Positions 19,278 through 27,853 of a stretch of 64,000 bases of DNA are shown here, piece after piece (position 1 is the first letter of the stretch; every line of letters starts with the position of its first letter). The DNA is from Elioraea rosea (GTDB taxonomy: Bacteria > Pseudomonadota > Alphaproteobacteria > Acetobacterales > Acetobacteraceae), in NCBI RefSeq assembly GCF_007644105.1, contig NZ_VFAC01000023.1, positions 1 to 64,000 of the forward strand, given 5' to 3'. A model generated the notes under the pieces. The model saw nothing but the letters and a program-made list of their open reading frames with translations. It was not told where the DNA came from and searched no databases. Position numbers and translations under genes: made by a program.

Positions 19278-19579
19278 TGTCCATGGCAGCACAACAACCG
19301 GCCCAGCCGCAGGCGGCCCATGGCCCGAAGCCGGCGCCGCACGGGGTTGACCCGCAGGCCGTGCATCGCCTCCCCGACCTGACCGTCGAGCAGACCGCCG
19401 CGCTGCGCGCCCGGCAGCGCACGCGCAACCGCGCCATGCTCGTCGTCCTGCTCGGGCTCGTCGTGCTCTTCTTCGCTCTGACGATCAGCCGCATGTCACA
19501 GGTGGAGAACCCGCAAACGTGGTCACGCCCGGGGGGCATCGCCCCCAACGCACCCGCTCAAACCGCACCGTCGCGCTGA
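19277..19579 (+). CDS. small CoxF-like membrane protein of the oxidase cluster
   Basis: 100 residues with a Pro/Gln/Ala/His-rich N-terminus, a basic stretch (ALRARQRTRNRAM) and a single membrane helix (LVVLLGLVVLFFALTISRM, about residues 56-74), then a short polar tail. In alphaproteobacteria a small one-helix protein of this kind sits between ctaB and ctaG and is called CoxF; the position and layout match. The function is unproved but presumably oxidase assembly. Its ATG overlaps the ctaB stop by one base, and its last 61 bases are also read, in another frame, as the start of ctaG. Confidence 0.75.
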   Translation: MSMAAQQPAQPQAAHGPKPAPHGVDPQAVHRLPDLTVEQTAALRARQRTRNRAMLVVLLGLVVLFFALTISRMSQVENPQTWSRPGGIAPNAPAQTAPSR

Positions 19580-20172
19580 CCTGCGCCGGCGTGGTGGCCG
19601 GCATGGTGGGGCTCTCCTTCGCCGCCGTGCCGCTCTACGACCTGTTCTGCCGTGTCACCGGCTTCGGCGGCACGCCGATGATCAATGCCAACATCCCGGC
19701 CGAGCAGGATGCGCGCACGATCCGCGTCGAGTTCGTCGCCAACGTCCAGGCCGGCATGCCGTGGACGTTCCGGCCCGCCCAGCGCTCGGTGACGCTGCAC
19801 GGCGCGGAGGAGGGGATCGCCTTCTACACCGCGCGGAACGACGCCGCACAGCCTGTGACCGGCATCAGCACCTACAACGTCACCCCCGAGAAGGCGGCGC
19901 CCTACTTCAACAAGATCGCCTGCTTCTGCTTCACCGAGCAGGCGCTCGCGCCAGGCCAGCAGGTGGAGATGCCTCTCGCCTTCTGGGTCGACCCGAAGCT
20001 GTTCGACGACCCCGCGACGCGCGACCTCCGTGTCATCACCATCAGCTACAGCTTCTTCCGCTCGCTCGGCGATGCGGAGAAGTCGGGCGCGATGGCCTCG
20101 GCCGGGCCGCATGTCGGCGGCGTCACGCCGAACGCATCCCCGCCCGGCCCGGGCCAGCGCGCCATCCGCTGA
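19519..20172 (+). CDS. ctaG: cytochrome c oxidase assembly protein CtaG (Cox11)
   Basis: 217 residues beginning at GTG 19519. One N-terminal membrane helix (about 17-38) is followed by the VPLYDLFCRVTGFGGT motif and a periplasmic immunoglobulin-like domain. The copper-binding CFCF pair (Cys135, Cys137) and third cysteine in LFC (Cys44) are present. It delivers copper to the CuB site of subunit I. The only plausible starts lie inside the preceding gene, so the two reading frames overlap by 61 bases. The gene normally next in alphaproteobacterial clusters, subunit III, is missing; a Bug receptor gene follows instead. Confidence 0.93.
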   Translation: MVTPGGHRPQRTRSNRTVALTCAGVVAGMVGLSFAAVPLYDLFCRVTGFGGTPMINANIPAEQDARTIRVEFVANVQAGMPWTFRPAQRSVTLHGAEEGIAFYTARNDAAQPVTGISTYNVTPEKAAPYFNKIACFCFTEQALAPGQQVEMPLAFWVDPKLFDDPATRDLRVITISYSFFRSLGDAEKSGAMASAGPHVGGVTPNASPPGPGQRAIR

Positions 20173-20259
20173 GGCTTGCCGGGCGGCGGCCCGACGCCGC
20201 ACACTCCCCCGATACGGGGGCACCGGAGAACGAGGTGCCGCGACGGGAGGAACGATCCG

Positions 20260-21252
20260 ATGACCCCAGAGCCGGTTCAACCCGCGCGCGTAGCCACCGG
20301 CCGCCGCGCCGTGCTGCTTGGTGCCACCGCGGCGCTCGCCGCGCCCGCCATCGCGCGGGCGCAGGGCTTTCCCGACAGGCCCATCCGGCTCATCTGCCCC
20401 TGGACGGCCGGCGGGTCGACCGACCTGCAGATGCGCGCGATCGCCGAGGCAGCGGGCAAGCTCCTCGGCCAGCCGATGGTGGTGGAGAATCGTCCCGGCG
20501 CCGGCGGAACGCTAGGGGCGACACAGCTCCTGCAGAGCCGGCCGGACGGCTACACCCTCGCGCAGCTGCCGATCAGCATCTTCCGCTTCCCCTTCATGCA
20601 GGCCACGCCCGGCTGGAACCCGCTGACCGATTTCACCTATGTCAGCCACATCACCGGCTACCTGTTCGGCGTGGTCGTACGCGCGGACAGCCCGTTCCAG
20701 ACCTTCAATGAGCTGATGACCTGGGCCAAGGCTAACCCGGGCAAGCTGACCTACGGCACGCCCGGGGTCGGCACCTCGCTGCACATCACGATGGAGCAGC
20801 TCGCGCTGAAGGCGGGGGTGGAGTTCCTGCACGTTCCCTTCCGCGGCGTCGCCGAGAACCAGACTGCGCTCCTTGCCGGCACCGTGATGGCGACGGCAGA
20901 CAGCTCAGGCTGGGCGCAGCTCGTGCGCGACGGCAGGCTGCGTTTGCTCGTCACCTGGGGAGCGAACAGGGCGAAGAACTTTCCCGACGCGCCGACGCTG
21001 AAGGAGCTCGGCTACGAGATCGTCTCCTCCTCGCCCTACGGCTTCGCCGGGCCGAAGGGGATGGAGCCCGCGGTGGTGCAGAAGCTCGACGACGCCTTCC
21101 GCCGCGCGATCGACGACCCGGCCCACATGGCGATCCTGGACCGGTTCGACATGGCGCCCTGGTACCTCAAAAGCGCCGACTACGCCGCCTTCGCCGCCAG
21201 GCAGACGGAGGAGGAGAAGGCGATGGTGCAGCGGCTTGGGCTGAAGCTGTAG
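20260..21252 (+). CDS. tripartite tricarboxylate transporter receptor (Bug/TctC family)
   Basis: 330 residues with a twin-arginine-like leader (TGRRAVLLGATAALAAPAIARA) followed by the family start FPDRPIRLICPWTAGGSTD. The conserved VVENRPGAGGTLGA segment and the THVPF-type loop (FLHVPFRGVAENQ) mark the TctC/Bug fold, which binds carboxylates or other small polar ligands in the periplasm. ATG 20260 has GGGAGG ten bases upstream. No TctA/TctB genes adjoin it, as is usual for the very numerous orphan Bug receptors. Located where subunit III of the oxidase would be expected; 87 bases separate it from ctaG. Confidence 0.88.
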   Translation: MTPEPVQPARVATGRRAVLLGATAALAAPAIARAQGFPDRPIRLICPWTAGGSTDLQMRAIAEAAGKLLGQPMVVENRPGAGGTLGATQLLQSRPDGYTLAQLPISIFRFPFMQATPGWNPLTDFTYVSHITGYLFGVVVRADSPFQTFNELMTWAKANPGKLTYGTPGVGTSLHITMEQLALKAGVEFLHVPFRGVAENQTALLAGTVMATADSSGWAQLVRDGRLRLLVTWGANRAKNFPDAPTLKELGYEIVSSSPYGFAGPKGMEPAVVQKLDDAFRRAIDDPAHMAILDRFDMAPWYLKSADYAAFAARQTEEEKAMVQRLGLKL

Positions 21253-21642
21253 CGCCGAGCCCGATCAGCCAGGGCAGCGCCGGCTGACCGGCGCGCCGCC
21301 TTCGGCGCAGGACAATCATCGGCATGAGGCGCGGGCTGCGGCCCGGCCGGTCGTTCCACTGCCGCTTCGCTTCGGGAGGGCGACGGGAGCTCCGCGCTCG
21401 CCCGGCGCGGATGCCCAATTGCATATCCGAATAGCAATGCCACCGCAGGTAATCGAGCTCTCCCAGAATCAATCAATGATAGAATGACTTCTGGCTAAGA
21501 TGTATTCCAGGTAAATAGATCCGGCATTTTCTGTCCTAGGTCAAGAAAGGAACAAGACGATCGTTCGGATTCTTGCGTGTCCGTGATATTTGCCGGTCGG
21601 TGAATTTGATGACTTGGCGTGCATTCAAGGAGGGTTCGGGCG
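21253..21642. other. 390-base gap with an AT-richer half
   Basis: No gene is supported. The first 150 bases keep the GC-rich character of the surroundings and include a short GCGCCG/CGGCGC hairpin without a T-run. From about 21410 to 21620 the sequence is markedly AT-richer than anything else in this part of the window (for example AATCAATCAATGATAGAATG). This probably holds the promoter of the membrane protein gene at 21643, whose ribosome-binding site AAGGAGGG is at 21627-21634. A remnant of transferred DNA is the other possibility. Confidence 0.5.
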
Positions 21643-23385
21643 ATGGGGTGGTTCGCATCCTGGCGCATCGTCGAATACAGGCGCGAGATCGTGCCAGTCT
21701 GCCTCGTGCTCGGGGTGCTTCTGTTGATCCAACCCCTGCACGTGTTCGCCTTCCGCAATCAATGGGGGCACGACAGCGAGGTCCTTGTCCGCTTCGTGGC
21801 CCAGGTTGCGGCGGAAGGAACGCTTTGGCCCTCTCCCTGGCTGACGGAGGCGCAGGCAGGGCTCGGCAGCCCGGTGTTCAGCTTCTACCCGCCGCTTCTT
21901 TTCGCACTGGCAAACGCGTTCCATGCCAGCGGTCTGGTCGAGGCGCATGCCACGTCGCTCGCCTTGGCCCGGATCACCATCCTGCTCGCCGGCGTTGCCG
22001 GCGCGGTGCTCGTGCTCAGGCGCCAGTTCGGGCGGCGCGCGGCAGTTGCAGGGTTCCTCGTCTTCGCGCTCTCGCCGTACATCGTCTTCATCAACGTCAC
22101 CCTGCGGTATGCCGCCGCCGAATCCGCTGCCTCGGGGCTGATGTTCCTCGCCCTCGCCCTCGCCGTCGCGGCTGCGCGCGGTTCTGCTTTCGCCGCGCCG
22201 TGGCTCGCTGTCGTGATCGCGCTCATCCTCCTGACGCATGTGCCGAGCTTCATCATGACGGCAGTGCTGATCGGCGCCTTCGCGCTTGCCTCCCGGCCTG
22301 CGCGCATGCTTCCCGTCGCCGCCTGCGCGCTGATGCTCGCCGTGATCCTCGGCGCCTTCCATGCCCTGCCGGCCTCGCACCTGAAGGAGGCGATCTCGCT
22401 TGGGCTGTTCCTCGCCGAAGGACATTCCTATCGCGGCACGATGCTCTTCTGGGGGCGGCTTGCCGTCACCCAGTTCAGCTACGTCTGGGCTCTCCTGTAT
22501 GCGACGTTCTTCGGACTCGTCGCGTCGGCGGCGGTGCTGCTCGCCGGCAGGCTCCGCCCGGTCGCGGCGGAGCCCGTCCCCAGGGGGCTCGCTGCCTCCC
22601 TCCTCGCGGCGCTCGCGTTGACCACGCCGCTTTCCCTCCCTCTGTGGGAACACCTGCGCGTCCTCGGATTGCTGCAGTTTCCCTGGCGGTTCCTCGGCGG
22701 TGCCTCGGTGGCCGCAGCCGTGCTTGCCGCTGTGCTGGCGGGCACCCGGCGCCGCGTCGGCGTCCTCGGCCTGCAGGGGGCGTTGCTGGCGGCGTTCGTC
22801 GCGAGCTTCGCGATGTTCGCGGTCGCCGATCGCTGGCCCCATCGCAAGCCTGCCTTCGCCGTGGGCGCGGCGATGGACCGCGCGGTTGCCGGCAACACCC
22901 TGCTCAGCGACCCGCCCGAGTACATTCCCCGCCGCGCACGGGAAGCCGGGTGGGTCGTTGTTGTCGAACAGGAGGGGCGGCACGTGCCGGTGGGGCGGGA
23001 GATCGTTCCGCTTGAGAGCCTGCCGCGCCTCGTCGCCGGCGACGGGACTGTCGAGATGACCCGCGACGGCGCGGCGCGCCTCTCCATCCGCGCATCCTGC
23101 GCCTCTGCCTGTACGGCCGAGCTGCCGCAGTTCTGGTTCCCCGGCTGGGCCGTGTCGGCAGGCGGGGGGGCGGAGATCGCGCCGAGCGCTGCGGGCCTTG
23201 TCGCGCTGTCGCTCCCCGCCGGACGGTCCGAGGTGACGATCGCGATGACACCGCCGCCGATCGCCCTGACGGCGCGGTCACTGAGCCTAGCCGGGCTCGT
23301 TGCACTCGTTGCGTGGTTCGGCCTCGTCGCTGCCGCACGCCGGCGCGCGCGAAGGCTCGTGCCACTTCCGGCTGCCGCGGAGTAA
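21643..23385 (+). CDS. large multi-pass membrane protein (PTPS-related / GT-C-like)
   Basis: 580 residues with about ten to eleven membrane helices and a C-terminal periplasmic beta-rich domain closed by a last helix and an Arg-rich tail. After the first helix the loop reads WGHDSEVLVRFVAQ, later GLGSPVFSFYPPLLFALANAF; an acidic residue in the first loop and a GxPxFxFYxPL motif are typical of the 6-pyruvoyl-tetrahydropterin-synthase-related membrane family, which resembles GT-C glycosyltransferases. A role in polymer or lipid glycosylation is inferred only. ATG 21643 has AAGGAGGG eight bases upstream. It is a single gene behind an AT-rich gap. Confidence 0.7.
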   Translation: MGWFASWRIVEYRREIVPVCLVLGVLLLIQPLHVFAFRNQWGHDSEVLVRFVAQVAAEGTLWPSPWLTEAQAGLGSPVFSFYPPLLFALANAFHASGLVEAHATSLALARITILLAGVAGAVLVLRRQFGRRAAVAGFLVFALSPYIVFINVTLRYAAAESAASGLMFLALALAVAAARGSAFAAPWLAVVIALILLTHVPSFIMTAVLIGAFALASRPARMLPVAACALMLAVILGAFHALPASHLKEAISLGLFLAEGHSYRGTMLFWGRLAVTQFSYVWALLYATFFGLVASAAVLLAGRLRPVAAEPVPRGLAASLLAALALTTPLSLPLWEHLRVLGLLQFPWRFLGGASVAAAVLAAVLAGTRRRVGVLGLQGALLAAFVASFAMFAVADRWPHRKPAFAVGAAMDRAVAGNTLLSDPPEYIPRRAREAGWVVVVEQEGRHVPVGREIVPLESLPRLVAGDGTVEMTRDGAARLSIRASCASACTAELPQFWFPGWAVSAGGGAEIAPSAAGLVALSLPAGRSEVTIAMTPPPIALTARSLSLAGLVALVAWFGLVAAARRRARRLVPLPAAAE

Positions 23386-23496
23386 CCCGGGCCGCGTGCA
23401 GGAACATGCCTGACACGCAACGTTCGCGCTGCTGTTTCCGCGGGCGCTTCGACTACACAGCCGCGCAACGACAACCATCATCCCCCGGAGTTCCCC

Positions 23497-23691
23497 ATGC
23501 GATCGGCCAGCCGGATCGTGATGTTCATCCATGACCCCACGGGCAGGGCCGACCCTGTTCCCGATGTCCGCGTTCTCACCCTGCTCGCGACCCAGGCGCC
23601 GATCGTCTGGCCCGACCGGCACGGCCCCGGGCGGACGCTGATCTACGAGGTCGCGCAGGAGGACATCGTCCCGGCCCGCCTCGCGAGCTGA
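23497..23691 (+). CDS. small hypothetical protein
   Basis: A 64-residue frame starting at ATG 23497 with CGGAG eight bases upstream. It reads MRSASRIVMFIHDPTGRAD and ends EDIVPARLAS; no low-complexity bias. No family is recognised. It sits between the membrane protein gene and a strong hairpin that separates it from the convergent RTX gene, which supports it being a real transcribed unit, but chance frames of this size are common at this GC content. Confidence 0.4.
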   Translation: MRSASRIVMFIHDPTGRADPVPDVRVLTLLATQAPIVWPDRHGPGRTLIYEVAQEDIVPARLAS

Positions 23692-23710
23692 AGTCGCCGA
23701 GTACGCCGAT

Positions 23711-23752
23711 GGCCCCGGCCGTGATCATCGGAGGATGCTCGCGGCCGGGGCC
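23711..23752. terminator. strong hairpin between convergent genes
   Basis: GGCCCCGGCCG at 23711-23721 pairs perfectly with CGGCCGGGGCC at 23742-23752, an 11-bp stem with a 20-base loop. It lies 19 bases after the small protein's stop and 11 bases before the end of the convergent RTX gene. No T-run follows on either strand, so it may act as a bidirectional mRNA-stabilising or Rho-assisted end rather than a classic intrinsic terminator. Confidence 0.6.
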
Positions 23753-23763
23753 TCTGCCGACGA

Positions 23764-24876
23764 TCAGAGAATGAAGTCGTTCGCCGTCAGCGGTCCGGTG
23801 CCGTCGACGCGCATGGTGAAGTCGGCGATGCTGTCGCCGTTGACGTCGCCCTGCACCAGGGTGAAGCTGTTGTTGACGATCTCGGCGCGCAGCTCGCCCT
23901 CCTTCCATTCGAACGTGTCGTCGTACTCGCCGTTGAACGGCGTGTAGCCGATGAATGTGAAAGCGTCCTCGATTGGCCAGTTGAACGGGTCCGCATCGAT
24001 CGCACTCAGATCGATCTTGTCCTTGCCCCGCTCGAAGTCGGTGATCCTGTCGTAGAAGCCGCTGCTCTCGGCCGCGCTCGCGAACACGAAGCGATCCGCG
24101 CCCGCGCCGCCGGTCATCACATCCTGGCCGAGACCGCCAGTGATCACGTCATCGCCGTCGCCACCGTGGATGATGTCGTTGCCGGCACCCCCCACGATCG
24201 TGTCGTTGCCGGCACCACCATGCATCGGGTCGTTGCCGTCCTCGCCGTACATGTAGTCGTTGCCGAGGCCGCCATGCATCGTGTCGTTGCCGGCACCGCC
24301 GAGCATGATGTCATGGCCCGAATCGCCGTACATGACGTCGTCGCCGCCATCGCCGTACATCAGGTCGGTCCCGGCGCCGCCATAGAGGATGTCGTTGCCG
24401 TTGCCGCCAAGCATCTGGTCGTCGCCATCCTCGCCGGACAGGCTGTCATTGGCGTCGCCGCCGTAGAGCTTGTCATGGCCGGTTCCGCCATAGAGGCGGT
24501 CGTTGCCGGCATCGCCGTACAGCGTATCGTTGTCCGCGCCGCCATAGAGCACGTCGTCGCCGCTGCCGCCATGCAGCGTGTCGCGGCCGGCGTCACCATG
24601 GAGCGTGTCGTTGTCCGCGCCGCCATGGATCGTATCGTCGCCGCCGCCGCCACGCAGCGTGTCGTTGCCGCCATTGCCGTAGATCGTTTCGGACTTGTCG
24701 GTACCGACGAACACGTCATGACCCTCGCCACCATAGAAGTCGCCGAGGTCGATGGGGTTGGGATTCGCAACGATCGGGCCTGTCCACTGGAAGCTCGTCG
24801 TCGTGCCTTGCTGCACAGCCGGCAACAGGGCGTTGCCGAGGAAGTGGAAGTCCTGAAGGCGGATTGCGCCGCGCAT
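23764..24876 (-). CDS. RTX calcium-binding secreted protein
   Basis: 370 residues from ATG 24876, preceded by AGGAGAG; the in-frame extension upstream is not coding-like. Residues 1-48 form a short N-terminal region. Residues 49-264 are 24 uninterrupted nonapeptides of the GGxGxDxLx type, each pair of which folds into a calcium-binding beta-roll turn. Residues 265-300 (FVFASAAES, then YDRITDFERGKDKIDLSAID) form the usual RTX cap, and the C-terminus ends TANDFIL, suiting the uncleaved signal for type I secretion. No enzymatic domain is present, so it may be a surface or matrix protein rather than a toxin. No type I exporter genes are nearby. It is divergent from an AraC-type regulator. Confidence 0.88.
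   Translation of the reverse strand: MRGAIRLQDFHFLGNALLPAVQQGTTTSFQWTGPIVANPNPIDLGDFYGGEGHDVFVGTDKSETIYGNGGNDTLRGGGGDDTIHGGADNDTLHGDAGRDTLHGGSGDDVLYGGADNDTLYGDAGNDRLYGGTGHDKLYGGDANDSLSGEDGDDQMLGGNGNDILYGGAGTDLMYGDGGDDVMYGDSGHDIMLGGAGNDTMHGGLGNDYMYGEDGNDPMHGGAGNDTIVGGAGNDIIHGGDGDDVITGGLGQDVMTGGAGADRFVFASAAESSGFYDRITDFERGKDKIDLSAIDADPFNWPIEDAFTFIGYTPFNGEYDDTFEWKEGELRAEIVNNSFTLVQGDVNGDSIADFTMRVDGTGPLTANDFIL
24085..24732 (-). repeat. 24 imperfect 27-bp tandem repeats encoding RTX nonapeptides
   Basis: The stretch codes for 24 head-to-tail nine-residue calcium-binding repeats. Units are diverged at the DNA level (third positions and variable residues differ), so recombination between them should be limited, though copy-number changes among strains are possible. 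Confidence 0.9.
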
Positions 24877-25114
24877 GGTTTCTCTCCTGGTTCGTCGCGG
24901 CTGCCACCATGGAAGCCGCAGTGGCGGCGTTCTGCCAGCGGGGAGGCTGTGGCATCTCGGCCAGGGCTGCGGCGCGTCGGCCGATCCTGCTGTCCGGAAG
25001 GAATGGAAACGCGCTCGCCGCGCATGTCTGGCGCGCCACTCGGCACGGAGGGGGACATCAGCGTGAAACATCGCCGTGCAGACTGGTGGAAGACGCTGGG
25101 TCCGGCTGGAAACA

Positions 25115-25996
25115 ATGGCAATGCAGAACGATCCCGATGCGGCATCACCCTACGCCTATGCAACGCCCTATCCCGACCTGGTCGCGGAGCGCAGGCTCGG
25201 TGGCGCCTCGGAGGTCACGATCGTCGCCGTGTCACAGCCCCCCGGCCACTACCCCGATCCGGCGACCGAAGCGCATGTCCTCTTCATGGCGCGCGGCCGC
25301 AGCTTCCGCGCCTCGGCCGAGTTCGGCGCAGGCCGCGTGCGCGGCTGGTTCTCGCCCGGCGACATGCTGCTCGCCCCGGCGGGCGCGGTCGCCGACACGG
25401 AGGTGTTCGACGCGTGCGAGGCGATCGGCATCGCCTTTCCCACGGCACCGCTGCGCCGCCTGCTCGGCGAGGACGTGCCCGACCTGACGCCGCTGGCGGC
25501 GGCGCGGTTCCGCGACCCCTTCGTCGCCGCGGCACTGGAGCGGCTCTGGTCTGAGGCCGAGGCGCCCGACGGGCATAGCGCGCTGTTCGGGGATGCGGCA
25601 GCGATCGCGCTCGCCCTGGCTCTGATCCGCCGCGCCGGCGCAGACGCGCGACGCGGGCGGTCCGGCCCCGCGCTCGGCCCCGCGCGGCTCGCGAAGGTCC
25701 TGGCACTGATGCGCGAGCGGATCGAGGATGATCTCGACCTTGCCACGCTCGCCGCGGCGGTCGGGCTGAGCCCATGCCACTTCGCGCGCGCCTTTCGGTC
25801 AGCGACCGGGGAGACGCCATTTGCCCGCTTCCGCCGCATCCGGGTCGAGCACGCCGCGGCGCTGCTCCGCGAGCGTTGCGCCCCTCTCGCCGAGATCGCG
25901 CTTGCCTCGGGCTTCGCCGACCAGACGCACATGACGCGCGCGTTCCGCGCCGTGCTCGGCACGACACCTGGCAGGCTCCGCGCCGCCATGGCGTGA
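25115..25996 (+). CDS. AraC family transcriptional regulator
   Basis: 293 residues from ATG 25115 (ATG 25121 also possible). The N-terminal 170 residues are a cupin-like sensing region (SPGDMLLAPAG). The C-terminal hundred residues hold the double helix-turn-helix: the first near DLATLAAAVGLSPCHFARAFRSATG, and the second in LAEIALASGFADQTHMTRAFRAVLGTTP with the AraC signature ending TPGRLR. It binds DNA as an activator in response to an unknown ligand. It is divergent from the RTX gene across 238 bases, so it could regulate it; there is no direct evidence. It ends four bases before the convergent tadA gene. Confidence 0.9.
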   Translation: MAMQNDPDAASPYAYATPYPDLVAERRLGGASEVTIVAVSQPPGHYPDPATEAHVLFMARGRSFRASAEFGAGRVRGWFSPGDMLLAPAGAVADTEVFDACEAIGIAFPTAPLRRLLGEDVPDLTPLAAARFRDPFVAAALERLWSEAEAPDGHSALFGDAAAIALALALIRRAGADARRGRSGPALGPARLAKVLALMRERIEDDLDLATLAAAVGLSPCHFARAFRSATGETPFARFRRIRVEHAAALLRERCAPLAEIALASGFADQTHMTRAFRAVLGTTPGRLRAAMA

Positions 25997-26000
25997 CGGC

Positions 26001-26459
26001 TCAGCGCCGGTCGGCGAAGAACGTCCTCAACAACGCAGCCGCCTCGGCTTCCTCGACGCCGCCCACCACTTCCGGCCGGTGGTGGCAGGTGGGATGCGAG
26101 AAGATCCGTGCCCCATGCTCCACCCCGCCACCCTTCGGGTCATAGGCGCCGAACACCAGGCGGCGGACCCGGAACAGGCTGATCGCCGCGGCGCACATCG
26201 GGCAGGGCTCGAGCGTGACCACCAGGTCGCAATCGGGAAGCCGCGGTTCGCCCCGCTTCGCCGCAGCGTCCCGCAGGGCGAGGAGCTCGGCGTGGGCCGT
26301 GGGGTCGGCCAGTTCCTCGACGCGGTTTCCGGCCGATGCCAGGACCGAGCCGTCCGGCCCGAGCACCACGGCACCGACAGGCACCTCGCCCCGCACCGCG
26401 GCCGCCCGCGCCTCGGCGAGCGCGCGGCGCATCGGGCTGATCTCGCGGGGCCTCTCCAT
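26001..26459 (-). CDS. tadA: tRNA adenosine(34) deaminase
   Basis: 152 residues of the cytidine/deoxycytidylate deaminase fold. The zinc and catalytic residues are His56 and Glu58 in PTAHAELLAL and Cys86 and Cys89 in LEPCPMCAAA. The substrate-side motif VFGAYDPKGGGVEHG is as in TadA. It converts A34 to inosine in the wobble position of tRNA-Arg, an essential step. It is divergent from the pseudouridine synthase gene with only 38 bases between the starts. Confidence 0.92.
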   Translation of the reverse strand: MERPREISPMRRALAEARAAAVRGEVPVGAVVLGPDGSVLASAGNRVEELADPTAHAELLALRDAAAKRGEPRLPDCDLVVTLEPCPMCAAAISLFRVRRLVFGAYDPKGGGVEHGARIFSHPTCHHRPEVVGGVEEAEAAALLRTFFADRR

Positions 26460-26497
26460 CCGCGCTACATCACACCCATGACGGGAACAGGCAACCG

Positions 26498-27262
26498 ATG
26501 AGGCGGGCAGGCACCGCAGAAGGCGCGGCGGGGGACCGCGTGGCGAAATGGCTCGCCCGCGCCGGCGTCGCGAGCCGCCGCGACGCCGAGCGCATGATCG
26601 CAGAGGGCCGCGTCGCGGTGAACGGGAGGCGCCTTGCCGACCCGGCGGTGCTCGTCGAGCCCGGCGATACCGTGACGGTCGATCGCGTGCCGATCGACCC
26701 GCCCGGCCGGGCGCGCCTCTGGCGCTACCACAAGCCGAAGGGGCTTCTCGTGACCGCGCGCGACCCCGAGGGCCGCCCGACCATCTTCGAGAAGCTGCCC
26801 GACACCATGCCCCGCGTCGTCTCCGTCGGCCGGCTCGACATGGGCTCGGAGGGGCTCCTGCTGCTGACGACCGATGGCGGGCTCGCGCGACGGCTCGAGC
26901 ACCCCGAGAATGGCTGGGTGCGGCGCTACCGCGTGCGCATCCATGGCCGGCCCGACCCCGCCGCGGTTGCCTCCCTGGCCAAGGGCATCACCGTCGAAGG
27001 CATACGCTACGGGCCCATCGAGGCGGGGCTCGATGCCGTCAAGGGCGAGGCCTCCTGGCTCACCGTGTCGCTGCGTGAGGGCAAGAACCGCGAGATCCGC
27101 CGCGTGTTCGAGCATCTCGGCCTTCCGGTCCTGAGGCTGATCCGCGTCGCCTACGGGCCGTTCCAGCTCGGACTTCTCCCGCGGGGCGGGGTGGAGGAGG
27201 TGCCCGCCAAGGTGCTGCGCGAGCAGCTCGGCCAGGACGCGGTGCGGAAACCCAAGGCGTGA
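26498..27262 (+). CDS. rRNA pseudouridine synthase, RsuA/RluB family
   Basis: 254 residues. An N-terminal S4 RNA-binding domain (residues about 13-60, WLARAGVASRRDAERMI) is followed by the RsuA-type catalytic domain. The catalytic aspartate is Asp114 in VGRLDMGSEGLLLLTTDG. The C-terminal motif LREGKNREIRRVFEHLGLPVLRLIRV is standard. RluB (23S U2605), RluE, RluF and RsuA share these marks; RluB is the most likely because of the S4 domain and length. It overlaps rsmD by one base (TGATG), so the two rRNA-modifying genes are co-expressed. Confidence 0.88.
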   Translation: MRRAGTAEGAAGDRVAKWLARAGVASRRDAERMIAEGRVAVNGRRLADPAVLVEPGDTVTVDRVPIDPPGRARLWRYHKPKGLLVTARDPEGRPTIFEKLPDTMPRVVSVGRLDMGSEGLLLLTTDGGLARRLEHPENGWVRRYRVRIHGRPDPAAVASLAKGITVEGIRYGPIEAGLDAVKGEASWLTVSLREGKNREIRRVFEHLGLPVLRLIRVAYGPFQLGLLPRGGVEEVPAKVLREQLGQDAVRKPKA

Positions 27263-27819
27263 TGCGCATCGTCGCCGGTGCATGGCGCGGAAGGCGCCTC
27301 ACCGCGCCCGCCGGAAACGCCACACGCCCCACCTCGGACCGCGCCCGCCAGGCCCTGTTCGACGTCCTGACCCATGCGCCCTTCGCGGGCCGTGGTGCGA
27401 TCCAGGATGCCGTGGTGCTCGATGCCTTCGCCGGCACAGGCGCGCTCGGCCTCGAGGCTCTCTCGCGTGGCGCGGCAGAGGCCTGGTTCCTCGAGAACGC
27501 CCCGGAGGTGCGCCGGACGATCGCTGCCAACATCGCTGCCTGCCGGGCAGGGGGGCGGGCCCATCTCATCCCGGGCGACGCCCTCCGCCCGCCTCCCGCC
27601 CGCGCGGCCGCCGGCCTCGTTTTCCTCGATCCGCCCTACGGCAAGGGGCTCGTCGCCCCGGCGCTGGCCGCTCTCGTTGCTGCGGGCTGGATCGCTCCCG
27701 AGGCGCGCGTCGTCGCCGAGATCGGGGCCGACGAGGCCTCCCCCGACCTGCCCGGCTTCATGTTGCACGATATTCGGCGCTGGGGGGCGGCGCAGGTGCT
27801 CTTTGTGTCGGCCGGTTAA
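27262..27819 (+). CDS. rsmD: 16S rRNA (guanine(966)-N2)-methyltransferase
   Basis: 185 residues from ATG 27262 (GTG 27259 is an alternative). It begins MRIVAGAWRGRRL, as RsmD does. The SAM-binding loop reads LDAFAGTGALGLEAL (about residues 53-67), and the amino-methyltransferase catalytic motif is DPPY at 123-126. It methylates G966 in 16S rRNA during small-subunit assembly. Start overlaps the stop of the pseudouridine synthase gene. Confidence 0.92.
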   Translation: MRIVAGAWRGRRLTAPAGNATRPTSDRARQALFDVLTHAPFAGRGAIQDAVVLDAFAGTGALGLEALSRGAAEAWFLENAPEVRRTIAANIAACRAGGRAHLIPGDALRPPPARAAAGLVFLDPPYGKGLVAPALAALVAAGWIAPEARVVAEIGADEASPDLPGFMLHDIRRWGAAQVLFVSAG

Positions 27820-27853
27820 TCGAACTGAAATTGAACCACGCGATGCTCGACAC

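Noticed and set aside
24085-24732. Regularly repeated 27-base units that might be taken for a CRISPR or satellite array
   Set aside because: Units are contiguous, diverged and keep an open frame of RTX nonapeptides; no spacers.
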